From: Helopsaltes ochotensis
Taxonomy: Eukaryota; Chordata; Aves; Passeriformes; Locustellidae
Length of the DNA: 64,000 nucleotides
Assembly (NCBI GenBank): GCA_013400155.1
Contig: VXBM01000017.1
Span: 1,808,673 to 1,872,672, forward strand
Direction of reading: 5' to 3'
The translations under genes and the position numbers were made by a program. Numbering within the stretch: the first letter of the stretch is position 1; every line of letters starts with the position of its first letter. This document shows, piece by piece, positions 1-13,689 of this stretch. The notes beneath the pieces are model-generated. The model was not told the origin of the DNA. It saw only the letters and a program-made list of their open reading frames with translations, and did no database searches.

Positions 1-3000
1 GAAATCTGACCATCTCTTGAGATTTGGTAAGTGTCTGTTGACTTGATATGGTACTGTGCAATTCAATGCCAAAATGTACCACATAATTTAGATCCAAAAT
101 CACAGCAAAAGACTTGGTGGGGGGAGCTGTAAATGACCTTAAAATTAGTATTACGGTAATGTAGCAGCATTAAATGCCTCCAGGCGAACAAGATCTAAAC
201 TGATCTAGCCAGGAGCATTAAACATTGATCAAAACAAGAAATTAACTTAGCCAGAGAATAAATCAAAACTGTAGCATAACAGCTATTTTTTTGGAAAAAG
301 GTGCAAGTCAGGTGCCTCACTGCCTGAGAATCTGAAAGCAAGCATGGTAATGAATGGAACAGGGTGACCACTTTAAAGCTGTTGTACACACCAGATTGTC
401 CAAATCTGGAGCTTTCAGGTGAAGGAAGTTATTTTCAGGCTGTGCTCTTGTCAAATGCAATGCAGTCTTTGTTGGGTGGCAGTTCCCAAAAAGACTAAAT
501 GTGGGGTTTTTTAAAAGAAAAATATTTTTGTTCCAATTCGGAATACCAGACCTCATAATAAAAATTCCTGAGGTCCTAGCATGCCATTGAAGTCAGAATT
601 CATGCTTCCCAGAGTGAGACATGATGAGGTATCACAGCAGTACTAATGCTGCCCCTATCAGTTTTTGCTTTGAGTGTTCAAAATCCATTAGATCTGAACT
701 GCATTGTTTCTATGTTCATTTCTCTTTCTGCAGAGGGATGAAAAACAGGGTAGTGAAGGCTCAGATTCCAAAGATCTGAGATTGTTCACAGACTTGTCAC
801 TTGACATGTTCTCTGATTTCAGTACCTCTACTTTTCTTCTCCAGCTCTTTAAAGGTAGAGAAAGGAACCTTGTGCTTTAAGGGTTTTCTGGCCTTATAAG
901 TAAATATTTGTTAGAAACCTAGAGATTCTCCAGAAAAAGATGCTGTGGAAGTAGTTGTTCATTTATGTGCATATTTTGTTGGTTTTCTAACGTATTTTTT
1001 CCACCATTTAATTATCTGTCTTTTAGAAATTTGCCAGAATTTCTGTTTTCCCAAATCTCTGCTTGGGCTGTAAAGGTCTAGGAGCAATTCAGGAGAGGTC
1101 TCCAAAGGGCACCTAAGGAAATACATTATTGTACAGCTTTGTGTGAGCCAAGAGATGCTGCCATGCATATTATCCTGTTCATCTCATTGCAGAAAGCACA
1201 TGGAACCCATCTAAAATTTAGACTGTGTATTTTTTTAAAAAATCACTTGTCCCTTCCCCATGTCTCTGTGAGAGCATGTTGGTGTGCTCTTTATATTTAA
1301 GCATGCATCCTACAGCCAGCCTCTTGGATCTGAGACATTCTTCCTCAACTTCCTAACCAAAATACTGTGGTGTGTTTGTGTAAGTTAACATCGTTACTGC
1401 AGCCCCCAGCATCTCCTAACCCACAACTTCTCCCTTTCTCTGTGTGGGAGCCATAGCCTTTGTAGGAGAGATGATCTCCTTGAATGTGTGCCTTCAGTGG
1501 ATCCGCCGGGATGCAAAGCTGGTGTCCCACCTCTTTGGACTTGATGGTTGGCTGCAGGCATGTGAGTTGCCAGATTCTCTTGTTGTGCATTTGCCCTGCA
1601 CCTCTGCCGTGAAAGTGTCTGGGGAAGGGGCTGTGGTGAAGGAGGGGGGTAGGTGGAGGATCTGCTCTTGGTCTCAGTGAAGTTTCTGGTAAGCTGGTCA
1701 CATGAAACAAAAAATACATCAACTCCCTTCCCCCATACACCAGAGTATTTCTTGGCTTTGCACCCAAACTTGCAGCTGAGCACGTGATTTACTTGTAAAA
1801 TGCAGTTTTAAAAAAATGGTGCCCTTGCAGATGGGAAACCAGGTTTGGGAGAGCTGGACTGCGGCTGCTCTGTGTGCAGCTGGGGCTGCCATCAAAGGGA
1901 ACAGGGCTGTCTCCCTGCTGAAACCTGTCTCCCTGAGTTGCTGAAACTGGGGGGATGTGGGGCTGCAGAGGAAAGTGCAGGCTGCGGGAGGCAAGATGGA
2001 GGTGACTGTGCTGAACCACCGCCTCACGGGGGGAAGGAGGTGGGCGTGCTGCGTGTGGGGCAGGGACAAGGAAAGGGAGGGCTCTGTTGCACGTGGTGTG
2101 GGTAGCTGTGCTTTGGGAGCTGGGCTACACAAGTACTCTGAACTGAAGGTCTTCTTGCAAGATGCACAGTCTGAAATGACCGTGACAGAGAATTGTAGTC
2201 ATTTTTGCTCTGGTTTGGAGCAAGAAAGGAGAAGTTGTTTGACCATTCACAGCTGGGGAGCTCAGCATCTTCTGTTTTGAAATCTTCATTTATTTTGCTA
2301 ATTGTGTTTATATCCCACAGTTCTTCTTTTCTCTGAGATGTAGGCTTTCCAAAGCTTTTCAAATTACACTAAGCTAATATGCCCAAGAAGAGCTAAAATA
2401 AGCTGTTGCACTCACCTCACACTTAGTGGGGACCTTCAATCAAATTGCTGAAGGCTGGCCAGCAGGGCAATTGCACCATTCTTAGGGGGTGTGCAATTGC
2501 ACCACGTTTCTTCCTGTGTCAGGGCTGTGATGGGTGCACTAATGCCTCCTGGCCACAGCAGATGAAATAAAAAAATTTGTGCCCTTTGCTGTGCTTCTGT
2601 CAGCATGACAGCATTTGTGGTTGATGACCTCCATTGCTTCAGATTAGGAGGAAGGTGGCTGCATTTTGTTGTTGTCAGCTGGAGGATGTATTCCTTCAGA
2701 GAGGAGCTACAATCTGCTGCTGCAGGAATGGTTGCCAATACCTCCCACTGCAGCACTGATTTTCCTTGTGTTCCTTCCCACCTTGAGCAAGGAAAGTTTG
2801 TAAAGCAAGAAACGGCATTCTTCGCATAGCCAATGGAACAGGTGAAGTTGGTGAATGATGGGTAATTTTAATGGTCAGTTTATAGAATTCTAATTATTGC
2901 AGCAGACTGTAGGTACCAGCTTCGTGGCTGTATGTGTTAATCTAGCACAGAGCTTCGCAGGCAACTTCTGAGGTGAAACATTTCCTTCCCACCCATTCAC

Positions 3001-6000
3001 CACCAAACCTGGAAGGGTACTTCCTTCTATGGCTTGCCTCCGTCATGGGTGGCATGAAATAAACGGATGGTTAGCAGAGAAAAAGGGGGGAATGAAATTC
3101 AAGTCAGAGGCACTTGGAAATTCTTCATTGGTTTTTAGCAACTAAAGTAAATATTTGATGGGAAAAGCAGATAATAATAAAGCATAATAAAGCAAAGTTG
3201 GGACAGGCTTTGTATATCGCACTGGTGGTATGGAAAAGATGACTGGTGAGATGGAGAGATGTTTATCTTGCCAGCAAGAGGGGCTGATAGGCCCTGAGAA
3301 GTATGGACCGCAAACAGGGCTCACATATGAGATGGCATGTATGTCATATCAAATTTTATTGAAGACTCTAACTCAGTGGTGCTTTGGCCTCTGTCAGTTG
3401 TTCTGTAGGCAGGTATCCTCCGCTCTCCTAATGCAGTCATGCTGCTGGCTCAGTGCCTGCACTGACACCAGGGCTTCCAGCTGAATCCATTGGGCTCTAC
3501 TTGGTTCATTGCACTTTGCTGAGTAAGACTGGAAACAGTAAAAATTTTAGAGCAGCCTGAAGAGCAGGGGCTGGAGGAGCCTGTGGCTCGTGGGGAGGGG
3601 GCAGTGTATGTAAGAGGGATGTCTCATGAAGGGTTTACAAAATGCTTCTCTGAGTGCTGTAACAAGGTCAGAAGGACTTCCCTTGTCTAGATTCTGAGTT
3701 TATCTCAAGTTTGAATCCAAGGACTATGTCTGCAGTGGATGGCTGGGGTGCTTGCTCCCTCCCCTTCCTGAATGCCCATGCAGTTGTATTCCATGTTGCT
3801 TTGCAATGCTGGCTTTGATCAAACTGTGGGATCTTCCACAGGCAAGAACCTAAGCCAATGGTTGCCATTCTCTCTGAGGTAGTGAAATCACAGTATGGCT
3901 TTATCTGTGCCTTTGTAGGCAAAGAATGGCGTGTTAGGCTTGAGCACACTTAGTCTGCTCACACCATTAATTGCAAAAGAGATCACTTCACAGTAGCAAG
4001 CCTGTGCTGATTCACTGATTTGACCTCCTTTGACTCCTGAAGTTCCTGGAAAGTTGCTGGTGGCTGTGAGAGCCCAAGCTCCCCACTTCCTCTTAATGTG
4101 CACATCAGCGTGCGGCTGGTTTGCTTTATAAGGTGTACAGTACGTAATACTCAGGGTACGTGTTCCTGTTGAAAACAAGTGGATAGGAATGCTCTTTCCA
4201 GGTCTGCCTGCTGGATAGTTCAAAGGAAATTTTTGGACAAGTTGTTAGCTGATAAACTGAAAAATATACATGTGAATAGAAAAGGCAGCTTTGAGTGACA
4301 CCAGGTATAGAAAGTGCAATGTCAAAGGCAAACACTATGACTTCTTTTAAAGATTCCTCTCTTCTAGGTATTTTTAATAGCTTTTTTGTTTTTGCCACTG
4401 TTGTATACATATTAATATCTGCCTTCAATTAGATTATCTTTGCAAGGTAAGTACAAGGTAATGAAACGCAGGAAAAGAGAATAAATTTGTCTTGGCCCAC
4501 TCTTCAGGGTGCCCATTTGAGATACAAATAGAATTACTTAAACTGTCTTGACTTCTACTCTGTAGTGTTCAAAGTCCAATTTCTGTGTTACGAGAAAAGT
4601 GGAGACTGTGCTACGTTTATGTAGTGTGTTCCTTTTAATTTGTTTGTTTTGGTTTTCCAGTACGGTAATACTGAGGGGTTCACAGATACTAGTGTGTGTA
4701 AACAGAGCTTGTGACCAACTGTGTGGACTTAGGGCTGTCTTTAAGATCCGTGTGTATATGTACTGTTAGGGGTCGGATTACACTTTTACACGTGGAGTTG
4801 TTTGTTTCTGGGAAGCTCTGAGAGCATGGGAAAAGGCTGTTACAAGGTGTTAATGTTAGTGGTTTTACTAGAGGAAGGGCTTTCAGAAAATGTTTGCCGG
4901 CACTTCTTGAAAGAAATCTTCTATTTGTTTATTGTGTCATGTTGGCACTTGAACCTCCTCCTTCTGTCTGTAGCTGAAGGCAAGTGATAAGCATTTTCCC
5001 ACTGTCTTTCTTCTCTGGCTTTCACTGGCTGAGAAAAGTGGAGCTTGGCTCTTTAATCTTCACATGCAGGCTCCAGACGTGTCTTCCCCTTGGTGACTTT
5101 GTGACTTTTGCACAGTTGCTACAACAGAGGTGCTGGAAGTGCATTGGGTGTGGGAGCCCCTCTGCCCTCACACTTGGGACATCGTGGCACTGGCATCATT
5201 CTGCACTGCGAGGCTGGAAGACAGACTCTGGCTATCAGAAATGTCGCCTGCAATGGCAGTAGTGTGCTGCAACAGATTTATTAATTTTAGCTGGTCTTTG
5301 AAATGGCAATGTAGAAACACTGAAATGGAAACAAGGGAGGGAAGGATCATTATATGTGTATTTTCTTTGCATTTTTCCTTAGGCATCTGCTCTTAGCTCT
5401 TGTCAGAAAGGATATACTGAATCAATGGGGTCTTCTGGTCATTCCCAAGGCCTAGGAAGATTTTTAATGTTTGTTTCTGTTAATTCTGCAGATGGGGAAG
5501 TGGTATCAGTCGGAGATTTGCTGGTAGCTCTGTTTAAGGTGGTGATATGGTATGCTGTCCTCTGCTACCCTGTTGCAAATGCGGAGACGTCTCACTTGTT
5601 CTGTAGTACAGTCTTGCTGGAAAAAATAAGAAATATGGGGAAAAGTCTGTGTCTTGAAGTGCAGGATGAGGGAACTAACTCTCTTTTGCTGGCAATGTTT
5701 CAGAGAGGAAGTTTAAGTTTAAACAAGCATGAAGGAACCTGAAGGTTCAGACTAGCCTCGCACTACAAAATGTATTTGATGTAAATTCGATTTCTGTCTT
5801 GAAGCAACTCAAATGATATCTTAGCAGCTGGCACCAATTGACTATCTCCCGGAATTGGCATGATGACAGCAATCAAAATGAATTTATTGCTTTGAGTTTG
5901 ATTCTTTTTCCGGGCTCTTCCCATTCTCAGAAATGTAATCTAGAATGTGTTCCCACAGGAATGAGAGTTGTAAGCCTCCTTTAACAGCAAGGACAGAGCA

Positions 6001-9000
6001 TGGTCCTAATGCAGGATGAAGACAGGTGGACTGCAGTATTGAGCAGCCAGGTTGTATGTTCCAGTTGAGAATAGGAAGATTATATGTTTGTAAAGGGAGG
6101 AACACCGGTTTTTTGTTCGTGGCATAGATTCTTACCACAGAGCTGATTCACATCTGAGTGTTAATTTTATTGATGCTTCTTTTTACTTCTTTAGGAAAGA
6201 ATCTGCCTTTTCACTGAAGTGGCTAAAATTTAGGCTGCTAAAAGTTATCCTCCGCTCCTTTTTCTTTTTCCTTTCTTAAGGCAGATGTACTAAATAAAGC
6301 GTGAGCTTTAGCCACAAGACCTCAGCATAAGTGCAGTTTGGTAAAGTAAGCCAGTAAATGCAGTAGATGTAGTCCTTTGCACAGGGAACCATTTTGAAAC
6401 AGTGCTGTGTTTCTAATGCTTGTTGAAGAAAGTATGTTAAAATTAAGTTTTTATACCTTGTTTTCTGGTAGGTGTGAAATGAATCAGTTTTACTGATAAA
6501 TCTTGGTTTATGTCAATAATTGTTTTGTCCAGTATTTCAATTAGTTTTTAATATTTTTTTTAGTTTTCTACTTCCTCTTGCCAGAGGAGGGAATAACCTG
6601 AAATAGGTGTGCTTTTGCACACGTTTGTTCCTAGAGCAATAAATTTCACTGTTCCTTGGGCAGGTGGAGGGGATGGGATTCAAAGAGGGCCCTTCTCTTT
6701 CAGCCTCCCTGGCCAGTGATCCTTTGTGGAGCTTGTGGTGAAGCTGTGGCTGGAGAGCGTGTTCATGTGGCAGCTGCCCATAGCTGAAACAGAACCCCTC
6801 TGTGCATCTCTTGGGAGCAGGAGTCACTCAGGGCAACACAGCTCTGTCTGAAGTCGGGAGGATCTCGTGCTGCCAGTGCAGGGTGGCAGTGTGGGCACCT
6901 GACACCTAACCATCTCCTCTTGCTCTCTGGCTCAGGTTTGGCCCTCACCTCGCTTCCTTGGGACTGATCTCCTTTTTGGGTTTGCAGTAGGTGTCGTTCT
7001 CCGGGCTCTGCCTCTCACAAGCCTACTTCAGCTCCATGCAGACAGCTGTCCCCGGACTTCCCTGGCAGCCCCTTCTCCTCACACGGCTTCCTAACAGGCT
7101 GATTAGGCACAGTGAACTTTTTCTTCATCTTTTTGTTGTTTTTGTTATGTAAGTGTTCTCACTTGACAGCTGTAGACTACTGGGATTTGTAGATATCCTC
7201 TACCCTGTCTGTGTCTGAAAATGTTCTCCAAGTCGTGGGTACCCTTGGAGGAGAAAGACCTGGTGAGGATGAACTCCTGCAAAGCAGCCATGCATGTAGT
7301 GGCTAGAGTAGAAAACTGGGAACTATTTCCCAGCAGAAGAATGGAGCCCGGAAATTTGGTCTCATGTTATTCATCTATCCCTGTCACTGCATCCTTTGGA
7401 TATCAGACAAAAGTGATTGCCAGGTGTTCGTGAAGTGAAGTTATCTGCCTCTAGAATTTTATTTCTGTTGGGTACACCTTTCTTTAGCAAGAAGTTATCC
7501 TGAGTATCTACTAAAGTTTGATGCATTGTGGAAAATCAGGGCAAACTACGATGGTTTTGGTCTGCTGTCTTCTGTACTCAGGCAGGGTTGTTGTTTCAAC
7601 CTTCCCAGTTAGAGTTTCTTACAGTAGTGACTTGTGCACAGCTGTTTCTGTCCATCCATTGTGCATGAAGAGTCCTGCCTCAGTGAGTGGACTGCATGTT
7701 TGTGTAAAATGGAGCAGTTTCATTTTTATAGGTCCTTAACTCCTACAAATTATGCTAACACAGCCATTCTTCTATTTAAGTAAATTCCTAGCCAAATCAA
7801 AACCCGTCCCAAGGAAATCCCAGTTCTTTTAAAAGGCATTTTCTCATCAGGTATGTTCTAAAGAAACCCAGCAGTAACACCACTAGAATGACAGTGCTAT
7901 GTTTGCAGAGCAACGATGTTAAAGGTACTTGGGTTAAATGTAGGTTTACATGCTGAACAGAGATACAAAAATCATATTATATAAAGGACTGATGAAAGTA
8001 AATAGATATTCACATCTTAGTCTGTGTATCCAACACGAGTAAGTTTTCTCTTGTTTTTAGGCACCATCTTCTTAAGCATTTACATTTTAAGTTTTGTTAC
8101 AAAAGAGATACGTAGACTGCACTTTCCTGTCTGTGTAGATACTCATTGCTTTAGACTGCAGATAGAATAATTTTCCAAATAGCAAGTTTCTTTTTTTTTT
8201 GGCTGGAAAACAGTAAATGAATATTAGATGAGTGTTTGTAATATCCTGTACTTAAGTTTTAAGCATCAGCTATTGTTCAGGGCTAGACAGCTCTGTAACG
8301 TAGCAGGAAAAGAGCTTAATGAAATCCAATATTTGGAAGCAGGAGGTAGATGAATTCAGACTTGGAACAGCAGTGCCAAATTTTAGCAGGAAGGATAGCT
8401 AACATTTGGAGTAAGTTCTGTGGGTGTATGACTTTATTTATCACTTGAAGTCTTATGGATGTGAACCTTTGTTTTCTAGAGGATATACTTTGTTTTGGAC
8501 AAATTGTGGAAACTACTGGTTGAATTCCACAGTTTTGTGAAAGGTGGGAAATAGGCCCAATGTCCCAGGCCTAGAATCCTGTAAGGTAGGTCAGATGTGT
8601 TGTGCTCCTGTTGACTATAAGGTATAGTTCCACTGTGCATTAGGAATAAAAACCTCCAGTCCACAAATGACTTGCAGAAATAAGTTTTATCTTTAGGGCA
8701 GAGGGAGGAGAAATTACTACTTTGCGAGCTCTTGGTAAGTAAGGGATCTTTTCATTCTAGTTGTAATATAGTTAAGACTACTTTGCATTTTAAAGTTCAG
8801 AGAGATCCTGTATGAGAAAAGTGTTAAAGCCAACCCATTAACTGCTCTGCTGGACTCAAAAAATTTTGGATATTTTGTCTCCTGCTGGGAATAAACCTTT
8901 GTTAGACCAGAGTAAGGTAAAAAATCGAGCTTCTGTTTTTATTCCTTATGCTCTTAGGTACCAGGTTGTTCCCCACAAGTACCAAATTGACTCTGGTGCT

Positions 9001-9041
9001 GTTTACACCGTGCCAAAGGCCACCAGGTGATGAAGACCTTT

Positions 9042-9059
9042 GGGGATGGGGTGGGGGGG
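9042..9059 (+). other. G-quadruplex-type motif
   Basis: Runs of four, four and seven G are separated by AT and by T. They can be parsed as four G3 tracts with loops of one to three bases, which is the classical quadruplex pattern. The motif lies on the coding strand, so it would also be present in the pre-mRNA. Folding is inferred. Confidence 0.55.
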
Positions 9060-9548
9060 CATTTATCAAGTCACTGGTTGGGCTGTGTGCTGGTGCTGCC
9101 TGGAACAGGACGAGTGATCCTGCAGGAACGGGAGCTGTGATCCTGTAGGACTCGCGGCAGGAAACCCGCCCAGCCTGACCTTTCGCTGCTCTCCTTGTGG
9201 CGGCTGACTGCTGCGGGCTGGTGCTCCCGGGGCTGGAGTGTGCTTTTTCTCTGCGAGTTGTGCTTGAGTTGGCCTGTTTTGTTGCCCTGGAGACAGAAGA
9301 GTGTGGTATGCTTCCCCCCGACCAGAAATAGTTTCCTGTACCTTGTGACCGGAGTGCTGTACTCCTCCTCTGGGCTCTGGCCAGGCTGTGTGGTGCTGGA
9401 GGGATGGGGTGTGGGGTGGTGACCTCTTGTCACAAGTTCTGGTGTGGCTGCTGCCCATGAACACTAGCTGCCTTGCCAGCTCCCCTCCCTCTGCACGATG
9501 GTGTAGGATTTCAGGGGAGCAATTGCTTTTGATTTACATCTCCCATGG

Positions 9549-9589
9549 CATTTTGATGGTTATGTCATTTTGTTTGACATAACAAAATG
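9549..9589. repeat. Imperfect inverted repeat (bulged hairpin)
   Basis: The inner arms gttatgtca (9559-9567) and tgacataac (9575-9583) pair perfectly around a 7-nt loop. The outer arms, around cattttg and aaaatg, continue the pairing after a bulge of about four bases on the 5' side. It lies about 360 bp upstream of the stronger hairpin at 9951. No function can be assigned. Confidence 0.7.
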
Positions 9590-9950
9590 CTCCTGTCAGC
9601 TGTCCGTCCTGACCGTCAGGACTTGGTAGCTGAGTAGCACGTGGTGAGCTCTTGCCTCTTCTTCCCCCTTTGCTCAGCTGTTTTTGCTGTCTGCTTCTGT
9701 GTCCTTGTACTTGGGAACAGATTCTCAGCAAGTATAGCTGTGCACGAGGGCAATGTGATCTGGGTGGATGCAGGATCCCCTTCTGTAGGAGTTCCAAGTA
9801 GAGCCGGGAGGGAAAGTGGGGAATTTGCAAGGCCGAAGCATGCGAGCAGGCTGTGGATAGTTTATCTTAAACTGTTGTCCTGCTGTGAGAATCTATCCTG
9901 AGTCAGAGTGAGCAGCGCTGTCTGTTACTTTGCAACTGTGTTTTGCAAAA

Positions 9951-9989
9951 CTTTAGCAGCATCTCTTTTAGCAAGAGATGCTGCTAAAG
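9951..9989. repeat. Perfect 17-bp inverted repeat with 5-nt loop
   Basis: The left arm ctttagcagcatctctt (9951-9967) and right arm aagagatgctgctaaag (9973-9989) are exact reverse complements around the loop ttagc. The 12-nt palindrome gttttgcaaaac (9940-9951) abuts the left arm. A transcript of either strand would fold into a short stable stem-loop. The stem is shorter than a normal miRNA precursor (about 22 bp or more plus a basal stem), so no RNA class is assigned. Confidence 0.85.
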
Positions 9990-11742
9990 GGGAAGCAAAG
10001 ACACCCCACCCCTCCCAACCAATGCAGGTGAAAAAGTGCTTGCACTGCACCAAGGCCTCAGGAGCATGGAAGCTCTCCAGGCTTTCTTGCTGCCTGATAT
10101 TTTATTGGAGAGTGATTCTGGCATAGAACTCTAAAATATATGCAACAACAACAATAATTTCCAGGACTGGGAAGGAGAGATGAAAGGAGTAATTTACCTT
10201 CCCCCATCCCTGAACAATAGCAGATGAGGATGTAAGCACATCTCAGCCCTATAAAGTATTAATTGGGACATTTTCTGTAGTTCAGCAGTGGAGAAGAAGA
10301 CAGGAATCGTGCAATGCCCTGAGCTTCTATTCCCAGCCTGGGAGAGAAAAGTGTTCTGTGCTGAGATTTGGCTCAGTCTCTGTCTTCTGCTCATGGGGAA
10401 GAGAACAATTGCCCAAAGCCTCCCTTACAGAGACAAGGGAAGATGATGCAGAGACTAAGGAGCTGACCAGGCAATTTCCAGGCAGAGTAGTGCAGTGCAG
10501 CTTTGTTGAAGTGGGTCTCTGCTGGGATTCCTATAAATCAAAGGGTGCTGCATTCCTACCAGTGATCTGCTGAGTAGTCCAACCAGCCAAGGGTCCTGTT
10601 TACTCCTTTGAAAGTCTGTGTGTCACAGGGATGCAGAGTCACACCTGTGCTGAAGATCTGCTGGAGAGGAAATGTCAAGAGTGGACAGGGACTGCTGCTT
10701 CCCTTTGCTATGTTCTTTAGAGGGCTGGAATGGGAAGTCCAAGGACTGGACATTCTTACTTGTCTTGTTCTAGGCATCTGCATCCACAAAAGTCTAGATT
10801 TTAGCAGCTGCCAGGGCTGCCTAAAAAATTTTGCCTCTCTCAGTTCCTTTCGGTCAGTCTGTGCTTGTCCATTGTGAGCATTTCCCAGGAGAAGATGGGG
10901 GTGTTGTAGTGTAAATTCAAGAGTCAACCACTACTGTAGTGAGAAGTCTCTGTGGCTAAAAAGCCTCCCTGCTTTTGGCTGAGAAAGGCAGAGTTGTTCT
11001 AACTCCTTCTCCTTTCCTTGAACTTGCACATGGGAAGAGAAACCATTTTTTAGTCTCCTTGATATTTTTCTTTAATCCCAATGAATATCGTGCTTGAACT
11101 GATGTTGCCTTTGGGCTGAAATAAGCATACTTAGCATTTGAGCAGAACTTCTTGCCTGGAGATTTCTAAGTGCATGATCAGCATTTCACGAGCGAGTCTG
11201 TCCATGGGTACTGAAGTATGGTTACCTTTACAGTTCACTGAAGCTGGCAGAGTTCCCTACTTCATGTGATGGCTGTGCAGGAGCTGTGTATTTCTCACTC
11301 CTACTCTGCCCTTCTTTCGCAGCGTTTCTTTGGAGTAGAAGCAGTTCCTTTTCCCATTTCACATGTGTTATTTCTTCTGAGAGTTCTCTCCAACTCTCCA
11401 GTCTTGGAGAAAGGATACCTCCCAGAAGGGGTCTCACTGGATGTGGCTTTGCATGTTTGAGAAGCTGATGGAAGAACGGTGCCTGTCATTCTGCAACTAC
11501 TGACTTTGAATAAAAGGATGCAATACCAGTTTGTGCTGGCTCTGTAGTGGGAGCAGCAGTCCTTGTGCAGCCTCAGCTGCATAGCCCTCACTCGAAATGC
11601 CTGTGAACTTTTGGGAGAGGGATGTGTCATCCCATCCTTTGGGATGTCTGCTGGGTCACTGTGTTCCTCTCTCTGTTGAATGTGAGCAACAGCTTAATTC
11701 AGAGTTGTGGTGTCTAACACCTTGTTTCTTATTCTCTTTCAG

Positions 11743-11802
11743 ATCACCAGAAACTGGAACGTGAAGCTCGAATTTGCCGACTTCTAAAGCATCCAAATAT
11801 TG
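11743..11802 (+). CDS. CAMK2G: CAMK2G exon 3: kinase N-lobe, helix C
   Basis: Sixty bases after the acceptor tctctttcag. The donor is gtaaac, a weak match because +5 is not G. The first two bases complete Asp54. The product reads HQKLEREARICRLLKHPNI, and the last base starts Val74. This is the helix C region of the kinase N-lobe. Glu61 in LEREAR is the glutamate that pairs with the ATP-binding Lys43 (encoded upstream, outside the window) in the active conformation. The sequence is shared by all CaMKII paralogues, so gamma identity comes from later exons. Its isolation between more than 11.7 kb of intron on the left and 15.2 kb on the right is notable beside the compact kinase exons downstream. 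Confidence 0.97.
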
Positions 11803-13689
11803 GTAAACTTCCTTGAGCTCAGAGGGGTGGGGGTGAGACAGGAGTAGAGCTGAGTCTCAGGTAGCATGCTGTAAGAGAACAGATGTATTCTGAATGTTCA
11901 CAACAGCTCACCAAAGTTGCCTGTTGAAATCACCTTTATAGTTTATCTCACTGACAAATTTTGCATCCAGCCTTGTCCCATTCCTTAGCATCCTGACCCA
12001 GACATTCACCAAAGAGTGCCGTGTTCCCGCCTGCTCACCCCTGCAGAGCTGTCCCTGCTCTTTTCGTGATGCTTGACTCTTGTCTGCTCATCTGTCATTC
12101 TGCAGTGGGAGTGAGGTGTTGTGTTTGTTCTCCCCACTTCTGTCTTCTGTTTGTTCTCCTTGGCCCTTACTGACATGTCAGTTTAAATGCTGTATTCAGA
12201 GACGTGCCCAAAGTTTAACAGGGGTGGGCTAGTACTTCATCTCCTCTCATTGCAATGGTCACTTACTCTGAAAACAAGAGACCAAAACCAAATTGCCCAT
12301 ATTGAAGGGGAAAAAAAAAAAGTACTGGAGCAAAGGGAGTAGTTTGTCTAAAAATACAGAGAGAGGCAAAATAAGGTACAGCATAAAAAACCCTACCTTA
12401 TTTACTAAAATGTAGAGAGAGGGCATGGATTTTTATCTAGTTCCAAAGCACCATGGAAGCTTGGACCATTAATAATCCCCTTTTTAGATTTTTAAAATAA
12501 ATAAAGCCTCTAGGATCCTAGCTACAATCTGATTTGAACTAATTTATTTAAGAAAACATTAAGAAATACCAAACTGCCACTTTTAACCAAACCACAGTTA
12601 AAAATCCATTCCGGGGAAGGCTGTGATGTATTACTTTGTATTGCTTTTGCATAACTCACTCAGTGGAGATAATATTTTAAGGGCATCTCTGTGGTCTTCT
12701 GCCTTTTAGCTTTGGAATCATTTACTCCTGTCCTCTGGAGGCCTGGGAGAGGAAAGGTGCCTTAGAGCTTACCCCATGGACTGGCATCTGTACTCTATTC
12801 CATGGGCGATGAACAAGCAATTTCCACAAGCTCAGGACCTCACATAATGCAAAGTTCCTGAACAGCAGCTTTTAATCAGGAAGAGCTTTCTTGCATCTCA
12901 GTGTAGTTGTGGTGTAGGTATGGCTTGAGAGGACCGGGGCCACCTTCTGCAGTAATTTGCACTGATGAATATATTAGCCAGTGAATTTATTGCTCGGCAG
13001 TATTCAGACTGACGAAAGCTCTAGGTATTGCACTTCATTTGCCCTGTAAGACTTGCTGTACTTAGTTTAGTAGGTGATGTCACTTTATATTTTGACCGTA
13101 ACTTCACTTCCATCGTCTCTCCTTTTTATAATTTCTGACATCTTTTCTTTCCAAAACCTCTCACAGAGTAAATCTTATACAAAAAAGGAAAACCACTCTT
13201 ATAAGTAAACAGCACAGATAGAGAAATGTATCACATTCCTTGTTCAGTTCTACAGTTGTAATGAGTGGCAGTGCTTGTCTCCCATTCTGTTGTGGTTCGG
13301 AAAAGACAGTTAGGGGGAAGACAGTCAGTGGTCCTTGCGTTTTCTACAGAGAATTTCTTGTGTTCCATAAAAATAACAGTTTTTCTTTTAAGAAAAGGAA
13401 CTAGTCATTGTAAACTCAATGATGCTTACAAATAAAAATAAGGGAATTAATTTTTATACCTGCAACAGAGAATCAAAGTGCGTTGAATAAGACCTCAAGA
13501 AGTCGTATGGTTCATTCAGCAGTCCTGTGAAAATCTTTTATACCTGGCTGGTTCCCGGCATGTTTGTACTTAAAAACCTTTAATCCTTTCACAGCCCCTG
13601 GTGACAGTCTTTCAAATGTTCCATTTTTCTGTCAGTTAAACATTAAAAACATAATTTACCTTTCTCTTAGCTTGTTGTTTCTAGTTCTA

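Larger units (their letters stand above)
1..11742 (+). other. Intron upstream of exon 3 (partial, at least 11.7 kb)
   Basis: The stretch ends in the acceptor attctctttcag just before exon 3. I searched for exon 2 (the GAFSVVRRCVKK and EYAAKII codons) and did not find it, so this is most likely all intron 2. No gene is supported. It holds a G-rich quadruplex-type motif (9042-9059), an imperfect hairpin (9549-9589) and a perfect 17-bp hairpin (9951-9989). GC is somewhat higher at about 1840-2110 and 9000-9430. Short open frames on both strands look like chance. Confidence 0.8.

Noticed and set aside
1..11742. Possible CAMK2G exon 2 in the upstream intron
   Set aside because: Codons for GAFSVVRR, CVKKTS or EYAAKII were sought and not found, so exon 2 is taken to be outside the window.
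12510..12521. 12-bp palindrome ctaggatcctag
   Set aside because: Short palindromes of this length are expected by chance in 64 kb.
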